Below the pieces are notes generated by a model, which worked only from the letters and a program-made list of their open reading frames with translations, did no database searches and had not been told where the DNA came from. A stretch of DNA of 8,268 nucleotides from NCBI GenBank assembly GCA_964394835.1, contig CAYMZA010000026.1:1-8268 (forward strand). The letters run 5' to 3'. Position numbers and translations under genes: made by a program. Positions 7,270 to 8,268 of the stretch are shown piece by piece. This DNA comes from UM-FILTER-36-13 sp964394835 (lineage in GTDB: Bacteria > Patescibacteriota > Patescibacteriia > UBA1558 > GWA2-36-10). Position 1 is the first letter of the stretch; the number at the start of each line of letters is the position of its first letter.

Positions 7270-7299
7270 CTTACATAAAATTGTAAAATTTGGTATAAT
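7270..7299 (+). promoter_or_regulatory. Extended -10 promoter for the PEQ-protein/ATPase unit, leaderless
   Basis: TGGTATAAT at 7291-7299 is a perfect extended -10, and CTTACA at 7270-7275 is a four-of-six -35 with an 18-base spacer. The A of the ATG at 7306 is 7 bases after the hexamer, where transcription is expected to start, and no Shine-Dalgarno fits between. The 12 bases 7291-7302 are identical to 949-960 ahead of the DUF4012 gene. Confidence 0.77.
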
Positions 7300-7305
7300 A
7301 TATTT

Positions 7306-7806
7306 ATGGTAAAATCATTAATTCAAAAAATAAAGGAGAAACCAAATACTCCAGAACAATCAGTAGAACAACCAACTACTCCAGAACAATCAGTAGAACA
7401 ACCAACTACTCCAGAGCAACCAATAGAACAACAGCAACCAGTAGAACAACCAACTACTCCAGAACAACCAGTGCCTCAAGTAGCACCTGTTGTACCACCA
7501 ACAACTGCTCAAAATATTTCAAGTCAAGAGATTATTTTAGAGGGTGTAGAAAATATTCTATCTAAAGGATTAGATGATGTTTTTTTATCTATGGACCAGG
7601 CTACTCAATCCACATTTAAGACTAGGGGAGAAGAAACAGCTAAAGAGATAACAACAATATTACAAAAAGCAAAGTTTAAAGTTAGAGAGATAATAGATTC
7701 TATATTTAAATGGTTACGTATTATACCACAAGTAAATAAATATTATATAGAGCAAGAAGCTAAAATTAAAGCTGATGCTATAATGGAGTTACATAAAAAT
7801 AAATAA
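7306..7806 (+). CDS. PEQ-repeat protein with conserved-looking helical C-terminal domain
   Basis: This 166-residue protein has no signal peptide or membrane helix. It starts with a short basic helix (VKSLIQKIKEK, 2-12), followed by a Pro/Glu/Gln repeat region at about 14-65 built on the unit TPEQSVEQPT. A charged helical domain fills about 70-166 (IILEGVENILSKGLDDVFLS, FKTRGEETAKEITTILQKA, WLRIIPQVNKYYIEQEAKIK). From memory, this C-terminal domain, particularly the RGEE..K segment and the IP.VNK...EQEAKIK.D ending, recurs in CPR genomes directly before a TraG/VirD4-like membrane ATPase gene, as here, but its function is unknown. The start at 7306 is fixed by the promoter. The stop is two bases before the next ATG, so the two are an operon. 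A cytoplasmic partner or adaptor of that ATPase, with the repeat as a flexible linker, is inference. Confidence 0.75.
   Translation: MVKSLIQKIKEKPNTPEQSVEQPTTPEQSVEQPTTPEQPIEQQQPVEQPTTPEQPVPQVAPVVPPTTAQNISSQEIILEGVENILSKGLDDVFLSMDQATQSTFKTRGEETAKEITTILQKAKFKVREIIDSIFKWLRIIPQVNKYYIEQEAKIKADAIMELHKNK
7351..7410 (+). repeat. Exact tandem duplication of a 30-base PEQ unit
   Basis: The 30 bases 7351-7380 are repeated without a mismatch at 7381-7410, encoding the ten-residue unit (T)PEQSVEQPT twice. Degenerate units continue at about 7411-7430 and 7438-7473, where CAATCA becomes CAACCA. Identity of two copies beside diverged ones suggests a recent duplication and a variable-length linker. Confidence 0.9.
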
Positions 7807-7808
7807 CC

Positions 7809-8268
7809 ATGCAATATATTATTTATACATTTATAATTTTAATTCTTGTAGCCATTATTGTTTTTGCTATTCGTTTTGTGCTATATAAAATAGAAAGTAA
7901 TACTCACAAAGAGTTAAATTTAAATATAATTTTAATACAAATACCTAAGTATACATCTGCAGAAGAAGAAAAACTAAGTCAAGAATATATAGTAGGTATT
8001 TTAGGAAGAATAGAACAATTTTTTGCTTCTCTTTCTGGTTTAAAAGCAGAAAAGAAAAGATTTAGTAAACGTAATGATATATTTTCTTTAGAAATAGTTT
8101 CTGAAAATGGGTTTATTAGTTTTTATTCAGGTGTACCTAAAAAATTTCAAGATTTTTTTATACAACAATTACAAGCTGTTTATCCTGAGGTGTATTTTGA
8201 AATAGTTACTGATTATAATTTATTTAAACCAAAAAGTCAGATTAGTGCTGGTTTATTAAATTTTAATG
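7809..8268 (+). CDS. Membrane-anchored TraG/VirD4-like ATPase, N-terminal part only
   Basis: The ATG at 7809 opens a frame that stays open for 153 codons to the right edge. Residues 4-24 are a membrane helix (IIYTFIILILVAIIVFAI). A soluble alpha/beta region follows: LNIILIQIPKYTSAEEEKL (about 38-56), RIEQFFASLSGL (67-78), IFSLEIVSENGFISFYSGVP (91-110), and FIQQLQAVYPEVYFEIV (117-133). This pattern matches the N-terminal domain of CPR proteins annotated as type IV secretion DNA-binding (TraG/VirD4/TraM-recognition) ATPases, where the same strand-helix segment ending in Q..YP precedes the ATPase core. The Walker motifs would lie beyond the window, so the ATPase assignment is by resemblance and unproven here. 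The gene follows the PEQ protein by two bases with no Shine-Dalgarno, suggesting coupled translation. A DNA- or protein-pumping role at the membrane is possible. Confidence 0.65.
   Translation, partial: MQYIIYTFIILILVAIIVFAIRFVLYKIESNTHKELNLNIILIQIPKYTSAEEEKLSQEYIVGILGRIEQFFASLSGLKAEKKRFSKRNDIFSLEIVSENGFISFYSGVPKKFQDFFIQQLQAVYPEVYFEIVTDYNLFKPKSQISAGLLNFN

Noticed and set aside
7268..7305. Intrinsic terminator after the PH-like gene
   Set aside because: AAATT/AAATTT pairing is too weak and lacks a GC stem and a U-tract; the sequence is better explained as a promoter.
7332..7338. Strong SD-like AAAGGAG inside the PEQ-protein gene
   Set aside because: No ATG, GTG or TTG follows at a usable distance; it simply encodes lysine and glutamate codons.
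1..8268. Alternative genetic code (TGA as Gly or Trp)
   Set aside because: No in-frame TGA in any gene, Gly is always GGN and Trp is always TGG. Absence of TGA stops in seven genes is expected at this A+T content.

Overview
The window is a gene-dense, very AT-rich stretch (A/T-ending codons throughout; TAA or TAG at every visible stop). It looks like chromosomal DNA from a Candidate Phyla Radiation (Patescibacteria) bacterium. Reasons: a DUF4012 membrane protein next to murJ and lepA, a conserved-looking pair made of a PEQ-rich soluble protein and a TraG/VirD4-like membrane ATPase, short spacers, and few Shine-Dalgarno sequences. The lineage is inferred from protein resemblance by eye, not from a search. 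Glycine is always GGN and no in-frame TGA occurs, so the standard code fits and the TGA=Gly code of Absconditabacteria/Gracilibacteria does not.

Left part (1-4984): the 3' portion of a family-4 glycosyltransferase enters from the left edge. A strong extended -10 promoter follows, sitting so close to the next ATG that the mRNA should be leaderless. It drives a large DUF4012 envelope protein (965-3391) and the lipid II flippase murJ (3398-4984). Together these suggest a surface-polysaccharide / peptidoglycan segment.

Centre (4971-7267): lepA (EF4) overlaps the end of murJ by 14 bases and so probably belongs to the same operon. Between lepA and the next plus-strand gene lies an unlisted 31-residue minus-strand ORF (6734-6829), a lysine-headed single-pass membrane peptide. 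Its stop overlaps the lepA stop, its start abuts the next gene's start in the palindrome CATATG, and it has its own extended -10 at leaderless spacing. The plus-strand neighbour (6830-7267) is a two-helix membrane protein with a C-terminal bacterial PH-like domain.

Right part (7270-8268): a second promoter sharing the 12-mer TGGTATAATATA with the first begins a two-gene unit. It holds a 166-residue protein with PEQ repeats and a conserved-looking C-terminal helical domain, then, two bases later, the N-terminal part of a membrane-anchored protein resembling the CPR TraG/VirD4-type ATPases. That gene runs off the right edge.

The most novel points are the leaderless promoter module used three times (twice on +, once on -), the hidden small membrane-protein gene, and the PEQ-protein/ATPase pair. 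No RNA genes, CRISPR arrays, insertion sequences or convincing intrinsic terminators were seen, and no gap between genes exceeds 100 bases.
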